Shown here piece by piece: positions 53,601 through 64,000 of a DNA stretch of 64,000 nt. Each line of letters begins with the position of its first letter. Position 1 is the stretch's first letter. The stretch covers positions 6,927,001 to 6,991,000 of the forward strand of contig NC_134031.1 in NCBI RefSeq assembly GCF_964204645.1, in the 5' to 3' direction. The notes under the pieces were generated by a model. That model did not search any database, had not been told where the DNA came from, and was given only the letters and a program-made list of their open reading frames with translations. Both the position numbers and the translations under genes were made by a program. Source of the stretch: Tubulanus polymorphus (Eukaryota; Nemertea; Palaeonemertea; Tubulaniformes; Tubulanidae).

Positions 53601-56600
53601 TTCACTCTGCTCTTTAATGATACCCGAGATTTCAGGGTCTAGTGTCTATTTCAACTTGTTTGCACAGACGTTGACATAACTCGGTACATTTTGGGTGTAC
53701 AAACCGGATATCGATATAACGACCAGTACGGATGCGTAGCTGAACTAAAACCTCGATTTCTAATCCATGTTACACTACATGTATATAGAAGGATTGCCAA
53801 GTCTTCGTTTTACCGGTACTGGAGTTGAACTCTAATTGCTTATGGCAACTGACATCTGTGAAAACAAGCGAAGCGAAATGGGACATTTCCAGTACACAAT
53901 CATTTGTCCCGTGCTAAAATTTGGCACGGGCCAAGCCTGGGTCAAAAACGCTTGTGTGATCGCGCCTATGGTAACTGGGCTCAGCATTACTTTTTCATAT
54001 GTAACAGAACATGAATCAATAGCGAATAGATCCTTATAGCGCAAAAACCGACAACAATAAGTAGAATATATGGATCTTTCCGTATGTATTTATTATCATC
54101 AATAATTTATGTATAAAAAGAATTTGAATAATTATTTAGTGAAAGACTTGAAACAATGGAAAACGTTCTTGTGTAAAATTTGCTGCGTTTGAATTAAACC
54201 GATGAGAGAGAGAGCAGGTTTAAAAACGAATCATCACGGGTTTCACCGGGAATTTCTGTAGGGAGGTCGGCATAGGCAATTAATAGCCAAAAGGTCAGTC
54301 GAACAGCATAGGGGTACGGGGTCCTCGCCTTAGAAGATTTTGATTCTTTAAAAGTGTTTTCGAGCAATTGGAACATTTTTTAGATGTGAAATTGTTTACT
54401 TCACTTACTGGTACATCTCAGTCAGAAAGAAAATTTGATGACGAACGAAGGGAACTTAGTTTTGGAAACGGGGATTAATCAGACCCACCAAACCCCCCCT
54501 CCCCAGCGACGCCCTTGATCATAAAGAGAGATAACGCAGATCGCATCGGTCAAGACCTCAAAATCTCATAAAAACTCAAGATTCTTTACACATCCTCCCT
54601 CGGCAGGGATTCGAACCTGATGGTATCGCTTGACTAGGACCATCTAGACTAGGTATCTAGACCAGGACGTGCACAGGTACATGTTTCACAGGCACCTGCT
54701 GCAGGCAAACTTGTCCCATAGATCGAATTGCCTGTTAGCCTATAAAATCGCTGAAGAAAATTTCACGGATTAAACAGAAAAATCCGCACTAAAAATATAA
54801 CAGGATTTCTGATTGGCTAATAATGACATCACATAAGCTGCGCACTCGGTTTAGTGTGGCAGGGGTTCATGCCGTGGAGTCTGGACACCGCCATAGGTTG
54901 GAATCCCTGCCAGGGAGGATGGATTAACAAGGTCTCACTGTTTTCAACGGGTGAAATTGAAGTTAAATCGTGCAGCACATTCTAATTATTCAGTTTACAC
55001 AACTACATATAAATAGATTTTTCAGTTTTTCATCAGCAATAATTTTCAATCATGCAAAAATACAAGTTAAGTAACATTACACAGCGCACAAACCACTGTG
55101 CGTCGGTAGCACATGCATGGCTTCCATTTGAGACCAGTCTAAGACCATCTTAGTTCTATAACCAACCTAACGATCTAAGACCAATCTCAAATTCGAGACC
55201 AAATTTGCGCTTAACAATTGTGCAACTGAACCCTTAAGTTATATTGTCATAGAAATTAACCCCTATCAATTGTTTGGTTTCCATTTTCCTAGGGTCTTAA
55301 TTAATTGCACAAAATTCATGTTTTTCACTCTGCTTAATGGTTTGTTTGAATGAAGACCAACAATTAACAGCGAGGACATACATTCGAAACCCTCGGGTGT
55401 TACCATAAACACATACGTCCAAACCCCTAAGGGATCATTCATTTATTGCGTACGCATAAAATTTGAATTTTTCAACCCCTCCTCCCCGTTTGTACGCAAA
55501 ATAATCGGCCATTTTTTCATATACATTAAGCATTACAGTACGCAATTGCTCTGACCCCTCCCCCTCCCCTAATGCGTACGTAATAGGCTATATGAATGAC
55601 CCCTTAGAGAATGACCATATTAAATGTACACCCAAAACCTTGGAGGGGTTTAAGACCAAGTTCACCTTTAATCTTTAAATACATTTCCGCTCACACATTG
55701 GAGCTATCGTTCCATAGATTACTACAAGGTATTTACATTAATCTATTCTTCATGTAGTAGAAGTAGTATTCATGCAATGCGGCGAAAGCAGATAACTACA
55801 ATAAATACAGGTTTAGCCGAATACTGGTATGACTTTTAAAGTACAATGGATTAAACACAAACGAAGCAATACCAATCTATTGCAAATCGTAATGAACAAA
55901 TTTTTTTCCTACCACCAACTAGCAAATATAACCAGTCATGCAAGTCCAATAAAACTGGCCCATAATTGCAGAAACCCTTAAATTCGTTTTTCAAAATACA
56001 GTCAAACCCCGATATACCGCTCTCCCATTTACCCCCACCCCTGCCTACTGCCAGGTTGATCTCAACATAAATACACAGTAAAACACCCCCGATATACCGC
56101 CATACTCTCTATACCGCCAAAATCGTTCTGCACCGACGTGGTCCGTATATCGGGGTTGACTGTACTTTCAAGAAGCACAAATCTTAATGAATGAATTTCT
56201 TCCTTCCACCATAACTCGAAAATATAACCAGTAACGTCCCACAAAACTGGCCCATAATTGCAGAAAGCCTATAGCCTAAATTCGCTTTTATAACTTTTTT
56301 TAAGAATTCTAGAATTGAGCAGGAAACGCAATCTTGAAAACTGGATTCAACGAATCGAAAATAATATCGCCGCGATTCGAAGTTCATTCATTCGTTCATC
56401 GTTCTCTGAAGCCAATCTTTGTATTTTTTCTGCAGTCGTTTCACCGTCGACTGTTTCGACTTTTCAAACTGTTTACAAAATTCCAGTTCGTCGTTGAACA
56501 AATCGAGCGCCGAACGTTCGACTTTGCTCTTTTTCGAACACCCTCCTCCGCCACCTCCTCCGGCGAGAATGGTCTCTGTGTCAACGAACGCCTTATTCTC

Positions 56601-59600
56601 GCACGCGAAATTCGCGAGGTGAAACGCGTCCACGGCGTCGGGATGATTCCGTAAATACGTGACGACGAATCGCCGATGGCACCAGATCGCCTCGTGGTCG
56701 GGAAACCGTCGCACGAGCTCCGTGCTCATCGCCAGTTCGTCGACTAAGATGCGCTTCATCTCGTCATCGTCGCCGAGCTGATCGTCGTTGCACAACAGGT
56801 TGATCAGAAACTGGCGGAAATGGAAGCCGCTGTGGTCAGAGATGTGCGCGCGCACCCATTCCTTCGTCGTTTCGAGTTCGTCGAGCAGAACGTCGACGTC
56901 GTTGCCCGTTAAGTGTTGTATCGTCCAGATTCGATGACTCCACGCGTTGTAGTTGCTGGCGTATTTATCGGCGGCTGTCGAACAGATTTCGAATTCGGCG
57001 AGCACGTGCGATTTAACGACGTCCGGGGTCGCGATCCGGGACCGCTGCTGTTGCTGCTGCGAGGAGTCCACGACGCCAATTTCGATCGATATCGACTCCA
57101 ATTTCACCTCGGTCGATAAACGCGCGAAATAATCTTTCACCGCTGCGTCCGTCGACATCCACCGCTCGAGCAGCCATTTACGATGGCCGAACGTTTCCGA
57201 ACTCTTCGGATGTTTGCCGAGTATCAACGCGCACAGTTTCAATTCGACGTCAACCGTCGCGAAATCGCGATCGATCTGCTCCTTGCGAATGTTCCACACG
57301 GTCGCCACGTCCGGGTTGATCAGTAAAACCGCGCGCGACAAGCTGTTGATCTCGTCCGGTTCGACGTCGCGCGACCGCGCGTCTTTACGACGCCACGACA
57401 TCAGCTTGTCGTACGCGTACGCGTAGAGAATTTTCACGCACCACATTTCGAGGCCGATTTTGCGTTCGATCTTCACCAGCGGACTGCAGTTCTGCACCGG
57501 CTCGAGGACGGGGACGTAGTCGTACTCGTCTATGTCGGGGTCCTGGCGAAACGCTGCGTCCAGGTCGGCGAGAATTCGAGAACCACGCGAATCGACCATG
57601 ATCTAGGCTATTTCTCTCTCGGTCTCTCTTAAAACCCGTCCTGGAAATAGAGCATCATTCAACCATTAAAGCTTTATATCATAAACAATAGAAATCTTTT
57701 CTGAAGATATCGATACACATAAAATAAAATCAGTTCAGATGAAGCATTACGTAATAGCATTAGAAGCAGCTTTTAAGACACTATTTTTGTTTATGAAATA
57801 AAGTTTGTCTTTAATGGTTGGATGCCCCGTCCAGGGTCCAAAGGGGACTGATTGTGAAACTTGTACAAAATTCATCAAATTTCTTGAACTTTTCAACACA
57901 GAAAATTACATTGGTGCATTTCAGTGCAGTAGTGCCCCTAATATTGCCTTTTTGGACATCAAAGCGTTTCCAAATCAAAGTCCATCCAAATTTGCCACTG
58001 GATCCGTTCCTGCCTCAACATTGAAAATTGTGCAACGGTCAATGATAATCCTGTCAAATTTGTGACGCAAACACATTTCAAACAACAACAAATTCCTGTC
58101 GACCATACTCCTACCTGATGTAGGTCTTATAGGATGACTGGCAGTTGACCTAATACATCGTTTTAAAATCCAATCTACACTGTATTCAAGGATCGCAAAA
58201 TGGTCTTCATTGAAAGGGGTTGAATAAGAAAAAGTGACTGCATGATTTAAACTGACTGAGCTACACTACCTGATGTGCTCTCAAATCAAGTTGAAATAGA
58301 CGTTAGACAGTTGCACTGTGGCATGTGTGACTGTCAGATTTACGAGTACCTTCGAAAAAATTGGCAATATTTGTGACTATCTTTATGTAATCTATGTTTT
58401 TGTAGGCCTATCTGTGATATATACTAGTATTTGAAATACTGTCTATAGCATGATTTAACAGATGTTCGCCGAGCTGGCTATGAGAACTACTATACTTGTA
58501 CTTGATCCGGTTCTGTCACCAGTGCCACTACGAGTATACTCATGTCTGATTCTTTCGATTCTCTCATAGATTCTCTGGCACACGGGAATGATACACTGTC
58601 TGAGTGGCTATTTTCCACCCATTATTTACAAGGAAGTGGTTACTTTGCCAATGCGGCATTATTTTAATAAATGCTATTTTGCCAATGGCTATATAGGCCT
58701 ATAATAAGATATACTAATAAAATATAACAATAAAATCATTATATTGGGTTAAGGATTAGGGTTTCGATAGGGTTAGGGTCTAGAGGGTCCAGAGGGTTAG
58801 GAATAGAGGGGATAGGGATAGGGTAAGGGCAAGGTGAGGCTGTAAGTAGTGAAAACTTACAGCTGGATGGCATGAACCTCGCTGATCAAGTGGGAAGACG
58901 TTGCGCTAGCAATCTGCTGGTCCGGGATCGAATCCCGCTCTATGCTCCCATTTGCTCTTACTCTGTTCTCCACACTTTCCTTGAATTTTCTAAGGCACGC
59001 ACCACAGTGCACATGCGCAGCGTCAATTAGCAAATCAGAACGAGCCATTGGCATAATAGCGTAAACAGGAATAATACTGCATTGGCAAAATATCACCTGC
59101 CTATTTGCAAAATATCCTTTTCTTGGATTGTGTGGACTAAATGAAACCGAATATCCGTTAGTCGAAACTATAGTCCGGAAATAGTCGACCACGGGATTCG
59201 ATTAAGCACGGTCGCTACAGTTCGGACCTAGGTTCAAGATGGCCGACAATGTGAAATACGTTACAACTGAACTAGTGTGTGTTAGGTTATTAGTTCCGAC
59301 CACTAGTCGACTAGCTACGAAAACCGAAGTTGGTCCTGGCTTCTTCCGGCATCCGACCTTACTACACATACAACAATTTTTACAATGTAAACATCATCTT
59401 ATACAGTTCACACAACTCTAGCAAGGCTCGATGATTATGAATACTAGGTACAATAAATTGTGCAGCTGCAGATGTGGACTTTTTCCCAGATCCGACTTTA
59501 TCTCTATTCAGTACGAGTCCGACCGAACGAAGAAGTTTAAAAGACGTTCGCCCAGACTAGTTTTAGAGGCGATTTTCTACCGGTCGGACGAAGATTCACC

Positions 59601-59763
59601 GAATATCTACATATAAACACAAAATAATTTTCGGATTCATAAATATTGATTTACTTACTAGTTGTGAATCCGCAGTCAGATACAAGCTAGCTTTTACGGG
59701 TTTCGATATATTGGTGGTTAAACGCGTAAATTTCGTGCAAATTTCTCGAACGATCGACGCCAT
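50669..59763 (-). CDS. MRPS18B: Mitochondrial small-subunit ribosomal protein mS40/bS18b (MRPS18B), complete
   Basis: Minus-strand exons in transcript order: 59763-59659 (ATG in ggagaaaaATGGCGTCG), 53137-52999, 52197-52100, 51797-51729, 51633-51567, 50826-50669 (stop TAG). Phases join to 636 nt, 211 residues (human 258, with a longer C-terminal tail). Diagnostic strings: YGDEPVWTKYKRNFKG, KKTRKQCI, ICGNPCPICRDEYLVL, NVNLLKQFIDPHSG and TGVCRKQ, matching mitochondrial S18b. The cysteines (KQC, KIC, PCPIC, GVC) form the expected zinc-binding set. The basic N-terminus, poor in acidic residues, fits a mitochondrial targeting peptide. It is a structural component of the mitochondrial small ribosomal subunit. 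Uncertain point: exon 2 has two acceptors 13 nt apart; the upstream one (exon start 53137) keeps phase with exon 1, while the better-looking downstream tttttcag would need another small exon. PTAR1 lies inside intron 1. Confidence 0.88.
53205..53600. repeat. Dispersed repeat with acgtctacact ends and internal 36-bp duplication
   Basis: ctacgtctacacttgc at the left and gctagtgtacacgtgg at the right are imperfect inverted repeats. The words tagtgtagatgg and cgtgtagatgc recur inside. cgttttcgtc-aacccc-gtacatcgaaac is tandemly doubled at about 53507-53575. Family not identified. Confidence 0.4.
54591..54922. mobile_element. tRNA-like inverted-repeat element (family C) in MRPS18B intron 1
   Basis: catcctccctcggcagggatt at the left and atccctgccagggaggatgg at the right are almost perfect inverted repeats. 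Contains tgattggctaataatgacatcac in the middle. The best-preserved termini of the family. Confidence 0.75.
55428..55605. mobile_element. MITE family K copy in MRPS18B intron 1
   Basis: ctaagggatcattcattta at the left, atatgaatgaccccttag at the right, with gcgtacgcat and atgcgtacgtaat facing each other inside. Confidence 0.7.
55885..56292. repeat. Direct duplication of about 115 bp flanking a MITE
   Basis: 55885-55998 and 56178-56292 share aaatataaccagt, acaaaactggcccataattgcagaaa and taaattcg. Between them an element with ends tacagtcaaaccccgatatacc and tatatcggggttgactgta (about 55999-56164) looks like a pogo/Tc1-type MITE. It lies downstream (3') of PTAR1, starting about 100 bp past its stop codon. 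Confidence 0.6.
56388..57599 (-). CDS. PTAR1: Protein prenyltransferase alpha-subunit repeat protein 1 (PTAR1), intronless
   Basis: Single uninterrupted frame of 403 residues (human PTAR1 about 400). Start ATG at 57599-57597, stop at 56390-56388. The N-terminus IDEYDYVPVLEP and LEMWCVKILYAYAYDKL match the family. PFTA repeats follow: LINPDVATVWNIRKEQ (about 95-110), KSSETFGHRKWLLERW (about 134-149), SNYNAWSHRIWTIQHL (about 218-233), SDHSGFHFRQFLINLL (about 257-272) and PDHEAIWCHRRFVVTYL (about 300-316). A glycine run (about 344-351) precedes a Lys-rich tail ending KKYKDWLQ. In mammals PTAR1 pairs with RabGGTB as geranylgeranyltransferase III, modifying FBXL2 and the SNARE Ykt6. It lies within intron 1 of MRPS18B on the same strand. 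Lack of introns suggests a retrocopy or complete intron loss; the intact frame argues that it is functional. Confidence 0.92.
   Translation of the reverse strand: MVDSRGSRILADLDAAFRQDPDIDEYDYVPVLEPVQNCSPLVKIERKIGLEMWCVKILYAYAYDKLMSWRRKDARSRDVEPDEINSLSRAVLLINPDVATVWNIRKEQIDRDFATVDVELKLCALILGKHPKSSETFGHRKWLLERWMSTDAAVKDYFARLSTEVKLESISIEIGVVDSSQQQQQRSRIATPDVVKSHVLAEFEICSTAADKYASNYNAWSHRIWTIQHLTGNDVDVLLDELETTKEWVRAHISDHSGFHFRQFLINLLCNDDQLGDDDEMKRILVDELAMSTELVRRFPDHEAIWCHRRFVVTYLRNHPDAVDAFHLANFACENKAFVDTETILAGGGGGGGCSKKSKVERSALDLFNDELEFCKQFEKSKQSTVKRLQKKYKDWLQRTMNE
57821..58012. mobile_element. Family E-related element upstream of PTAR1
   Basis: ccccgtccagggtccaaaggggact at the left and ccactggatccgttcctg at the right, with gtgcatttcagtgcagtagtgcc inside, as at 28676-28946 reversed. 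Confidence 0.45.
58110..58304. mobile_element. Deleted half copy of the TSC1 3' foldback
   Basis: ggcagttgacctaatacat, gaaaggggttgaat and gctctcaaatcaagttgaaatagacgtta match the element at 45608-46070, with the middle deleted. Confidence 0.6.
58644..59090. mobile_element. MITE family I, copy 2, with telomere-like gggttaggg words
   Basis: ttgccaatgcggcattatt at the left pairs with aataatactgcattggcaa at the right. Near the left third lies a block of ggattagggttt, agggttagggtc and gagggttagg words, also present at 22676-22760. Confidence 0.65.
59130..59334. mobile_element. MITE family D, copy 3, left end lost
   Basis: gtggactaaatgaaaccgaat through gtcgaccacg, gttcggacc, aagatggccgac to gctacgaaaaccgaagttgg. 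Abuts the family I element. Confidence 0.65.
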
Positions 59764-59962
59764 TTTTCTCCAATCACCTGCTAGGGCAGGAATTTCTCTT
59801 TGATTGGTTTCGAATCCCTTTAATTTTTTTCTGACACTGTGAAAGTACTGAAAAAAATACTGAATGAAAATACAACACGAGTTACGAATCGATGAGTGAA
59901 TGCCGTGCTTTCACCGGAAAAGCTGACACAGTAAATGTGTTAAAATCAGTTCCATAAACCTG

Positions 59963-60059
59963 TAGTCAGTAACCTGTCTGTGGTTTCACAGTCATATTTT
60001 CAAAAGCCCATCCGATTATAAAAAGCTTGGCGCGACTAATAGGCCACGGTAACTAACTA
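59963..60059. mobile_element. Family H internal-deletion derivative with 9-bp duplication
   Basis: tagtcagtaacctg at the left and ggtaactaacta at the right. Flanks ataaacctg (59954-59962) and atatacctg (60060-60068) match at 8 of 9 positions. A further fragment (cccatccgattataaaaagct) is at 60463. Confidence 0.65.
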
Positions 60060-60620
60060 ATATACCTGGGCCCAGAAATCGGAAATATTAATGGGTAGGG
60101 CCTGAGTGCGGAATTCCGGCTACGGCACTGGATCCATACTTTCCCTGATCCAACTTACTCACTGTAAAATTCTTTAAAGTTTTATAAAGTTTAGCGAAGT
60201 TTTGTGAGTTTATTAGAACTTGCAGGCAATCCGTCCAATGGCACAGTCAGAGTAAAACAAACAATTTTACAAATTTCTACCAGTAATAACACAAGGAATT
60301 TATTTTTTAAAAAATAAATTTTCTTTTATTTAGAAAAAAAGCATATACGTTAATCCGCTACATAATCCTAAAATTAGATTGGCATAAAAGTTTCCAAGTC
60401 CAGGCCGGCGGCCGGGAAACTCACTGTCCTGTTTAGTTTCACGATCGGATATTTTCACAAGCCCATCCGATTATAAAAAGCTCAACGAAACTATCCCCAA
60501 AACTGTGCCCTTAAAAATCAGTGACTGTGTGGTCTCAAACAGTGGATCTCCACCCCAATCGGGAAGCATACCTATACACGGGAACTGACATTATTATACG
60601 GCCCCTAGCCTTGAGAATAA

Positions 60621-60970
60621 TGACGTCATCGGGTGGCGTGCCGGTATGCGGTAATTTATGCGAGAAGGTAGATAGTGCGGAAGGCGAGGCGAATTTTACT
60701 CCTCGGCTAAATCACTTAAAACAGCCCCTCGACGCTTTCGTATCCGCCTGAAATTTGTGTCAACGAATACAAAATCGGATACTGATTTATTTATTGCAGA
60801 TATCGAGCGTTACGGCGACGCGGAATCGCTGGAATTTCAGCTGAGAAATTGTTCAACTCGGGAAAATTGAGAGAAACGTAGATTACTCGCGCACGACGCC
60901 ATATTGTCTTCATCCCCGCCGCGGCGACCAACCTACGAGCGGGTCATCGACGTTGACGACGGATTTTTAG
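60621..60970. promoter_or_regulatory. Candidate promoter region (CRE palindrome, CpG-richer)
   Basis: TGACGTCA at 60621-60628, then CpG-dense sequence around 60870-60970 (gcgcacgacgcc, ccccgccgcggcgacc, gtcatcgacgttgacgacgg) in an otherwise AT-rich spacer. It is about 0.9-1.2 kb upstream of MRPS18B. Transcription start not determined. Confidence 0.3.
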
Positions 60971-63022
60971 AAATTTAGCCCCTTGTTTTTCTAATAATCC
61001 CCACAGATTTATAAATAGGAAGGCATAAACTCTGTTTTGATGGGCGTAAGTGTCTTATTTAGTCGTGTACATTCGTTTTAAATTGATATATTGGATACAT
61101 TTTTGTTGCAGCGTGTCGGGCGAGTTCAATTGGTCGTAGAGGGGTGGCCTTCGGCGAGGCTATAATGAATTCTGTGTTTTCTATTAGTTTTATCTCTGTA
61201 TTTTTGTCGTCGATTCTTTGAATAATGTTTTCATTTTATTCCATGGATTAGTTTCAAATATACATTCTTATAAATATGTAGTTATTTGTAATGTATATCC
61301 TCAATATTTCACAATTAGTGCTTTCGTTCACAATTAGTGCCATTTGGTTTTTGCTCCCCACCTGTCATAAGTGGTGGTTTTAAGGTTGATAAAATTGTGT
61401 AGGTACTCTAAAAATTGTCTTGTTAATTTTTTTCGCCCCATAATCTATGCTATTGGCATCATGCCATTTTGAACGTGCTGTAGAATATTTCTATTAGTGC
61501 CACGTAGTGAGACAAGAATATGCTGCCATCTATTGGAGTTTTAATGTACCACTAGGCATTGCTCTGGGGGTCATCTCAGGAGTTCAAAACAATTGTTAAG
61601 CCGGAGACCCCTCTAAACAGCAAACTTAATGGTAAAGTGCCTACGATTTTCAGAGCAATACCAAAAAGTCATCAATCTGTGAACTTAACCAATTGAATTT
61701 TTGATAATGTGGCGCAAATTATTGTATTGAAAAATTAATGGGCAATGAAATAGAATTTTAAGAAATATGATAAACTTATACTTGACTTGACCTTAGGACA
61801 GCTAAGTGTTGTCTAACACTTTCAATTTTCAAATTTATCTAGTGACTGTTGACCGACCCCTACCTATTTTACGATGCCCCTTGTACATGGTTCATGTTGC
61901 CAGCGTTCAAACAACTAATATTACTAGAATAATTGCCAATATGTGAAACTACTCAAAATCTTCCCATTTCTCAGTATTTTTTCGATCAAATTCATCCACA
62001 ATTTAATAACTCTCAGTTGTCCTTGCACTAAATTGGATTACAAAATTCTACTTGAGCCATTGGTGACAGTTTGTATGTTTGTACACTACATGTCACCAAA
62101 ATCTTCCATTGTGTTCATGGTTTGCGTGGTTCCCACTTGACATTTGAGTACATTAGTCATGACATTTATTTAGCAGTCAAGGATATAATAGTGCATGCAT
62201 AATGCCGACTAGAATTAGATAGCTGGTAGATGAGAAATTATGAGTATAAGGTTTACAGTAAGCAAATTCATACAGTGTAACTCGTTAAATTTGGATTGGA
62301 TTTAATAATATTAAGATTTCGGACTAAAATTCAAGTCCCCTCTATATTTTTTCAGTTCAAATGAGAGCTCATAATTCAGATTTCGTTAAAGTTTGATTTA
62401 GCGAGTTCACTATCGTGTGTTTGGTGAGCCAAAAATTCTTGAATTTTTGTTCGAACCAATCGCTGAGACTAGGATATATCCATCAATAGTTGGTTTCTTT
62501 GACATATAATTGACTTCATTGACATGTTCTTTATTCATCGAAGTATTTATATTAGGCATTACTTGTCTGACATTCGTGAAATACAAAATCGAAATTTTAT
62601 ACTGATTAATATGACCTAGATGATTGAATTCAGATTTAGATCAGTTGATCAGGGTTAAAAGAACTGTACATTCATATTCATGTGCCTTACATTTGCTACT
62701 TTCGTTCAGATAACACTAAAAATTAATGCGCTTTCTAGCCTTGTATTTCCTTGTGGTAGGGTCTGATGGTTCGTGATGAAAATTCAGCTGAATACATATG
62801 CGATAGTCTAATTCATTTGTACGGCGGTCAGTTGCAATAGTCTGGGCAATTTCAGACATTGTGACTCGGGTGTATTTAAGAATTATAGTCCATTTCTTGA
62901 TACATGTAGTACTGTAAATCCAGCTTAATGATCATCAAATGAGGGTATTAGTTACGTTGGAACCTCATCAAACTTACACACCTAAAATTTCGTGCATAAT
63001 CCGACAATGTTGATATTATCCT

Positions 63023-63130
63023 AGGGTCATCCGTTTATTATGTAAACATTAGGGGAGGAGTGATGGTAGATTTCGGTACAGAGGGGGGGTTAAGAAATTC
63101 AAGCTTCATGCGTACGTAATAAATGATCCC
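63023..63130. mobile_element. MITE family K, copy 3
   Basis: agggtcatccgtttattatg at the left and tacgtaataaatgatccc at the right, with an agggggggt tract. Confidence 0.55.
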
Positions 63131-63496
63131 CAAATGGATAAAACTAACTATTGGTTATCACAAACAGATTTGCTGGTCCTCTGAAATTTGTTGTTTCATT
63201 GTGTAGGCATTGATGTTCAAGATTTCTTTTAAATCAGTAATCAATTTCATCCCAAATGATCCGGTTTAAGTAATTGCCTTGTAGTTGAACTGGTGCTTCA
63301 GATCTAGGCCTACGAGGAGGACACGGAAATATTTCAAACATCAGAATTAGTTGGTCGTATCAGATATGAGCTGACGTATTTGAGAACTCGCTCGATATGG
63401 ATTTTTCAATCCAGATTTCACTCAACGTAATTATGTTGAAATATTTGGTCCATTTTAACCTGGAACCATAGATACTAATTCATAATTCGGGTTTTA

Positions 63497-63713
63497 GGCT
63501 AAAAAAAATTGATACCTTGTTTCTCCACTCTGCTGAGCTTAAATGTTGACCCGGCCGGCCGCCTATCTACCCTATACATTACTTTTTTAAAAAATCGTGA
63601 TCAATTTTACCATAACAGACCCGGCCGCTATAGAAATGAACTGTTAATAAATTTTATCATAGTTTACAAAACCTGGCCGCTGCGGAGAAACAAGGTATAA
63701 TTTTTGTTTAGCC
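63497..63713. mobile_element. Inverted-repeat element with ataccttgtttctcc ends
   Basis: ggctaaaaaaaattgatacc-ttgtttctcc at the left is the reverse complement, with few changes, of ggagaaacaaggtataatttttgtttagcc at the right. The interior repeats gacccggccg / acctggccgc. Confidence 0.65.
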
Positions 63714-64000
63714 TTATTTATGTAATTTAAAGAAAATCTAGGCAAAAGTTCTCATCCAAGTTCTACTAAACTGTTATAAGGAAATTGCTTTTCTCAGTCT
63801 TAAGCGAATTATGATACATCTGTCTTTAATTTAATGCTGTATATATAAATGAGGCACATTTTTTTTCTCGTGAACTCAAAAAGTTCTTTTTTCGAATCTA
63901 TTTTCAGGTATTGGTTTAGTTATTGAACCCCCGTCAAGCGGAGCATCTCCCTAAATATACAGACAGTTCTTAAAACTAGCAAAACTATGGTAATTAATTT

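Larger units (their letters stand above)
59764..64000. other. Region upstream of MRPS18B without a recognised gene
   Basis: Starts with the MRPS18B 5' flank. It holds a family H derivative (59963), a CpG-richer stretch with a CRE palindrome (60.6-61.0 kb), then AT-rich sequence to the end with short MITEs at 63023 and 63497. A pogo-like inverted pair may lie near 62270-62420 (gtaactcgttaaatttgg / gtttgatttagcgagttcac). No supported exon. Confidence 0.5.

Noticed and set aside
60521-60870. Open frame at 60521-60751 plus an acceptor-like ttgcag at 60800 as a small gene
   Set aside because: No pair of donor and acceptor kept a long shared frame, the peptide has no recognisable family, and both strands end in stops quickly.

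Overview
The window is eukaryotic nuclear DNA from an animal. Short exons bounded by GT/AG sites lie in long AT-rich introns and spacers that are full of small non-autonomous transposable elements. Gene content (ACK1, FUNDC, hamartin, MRPS18B, PTAR1), GC-rich coding exons and dense short inverted-repeat elements suggest a marine invertebrate, probably a mollusc or other lophotrochozoan. That placement is inference. No bacterial genes, CRISPR arrays, rRNA genes or genuine tRNA genes were seen.

Layout. (1) 401-9876, + strand: last seven coding exons of an ACK1/TNK2-type non-receptor tyrosine kinase, ending in its UBA domain; the kinase domain lies left of the window. (2) 16766-24804, - strand: complete four-exon FUNDC1-like mitochondrial outer-membrane mitophagy receptor, convergent with TNK2. 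(3) 24805-29037: spacer between divergent genes, holding a four-copy, 154-bp satellite whose units each carry a near-perfect CTCF core motif. (4) 29038-45580, + strand: complete 21-exon hamartin (TSC1) gene; phases join to 3936 nt, 1311 residues, followed at once by a 463-bp foldback. (5) 50669-59763, - strand: six-exon mitochondrial ribosomal protein S18b gene, whose first intron contains the intronless PTAR1 gene (56388-57599, same strand). (6) 59764-64000: no convincing gene; a CpG-richer stretch near 60.6-61.0 kb may be promoter sequence.

The genes do not form an operon. TSC1 (mTORC1 restraint), FUNDC1 (mitophagy), MRPS18B (mitochondrial translation), PTAR1 (protein geranylgeranylation) and ACK1 (CDC42-linked signalling) are ordinary housekeeping or signalling genes. 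The richest material is between exons: at least ten dispersed families of small inverted-repeat elements, several present four to six times. They include a TTAA-flanked piggyBac-like MITE, an element with 9-bp target duplications nested in another repeat, tRNA-like inverted repeats, and elements with 15-17 bp flanking repeats, one of which carries a hammerhead-like core. Exon borders were deduced by eye from splice consensus, reading phase and remembered family similarity; no alignment was run.
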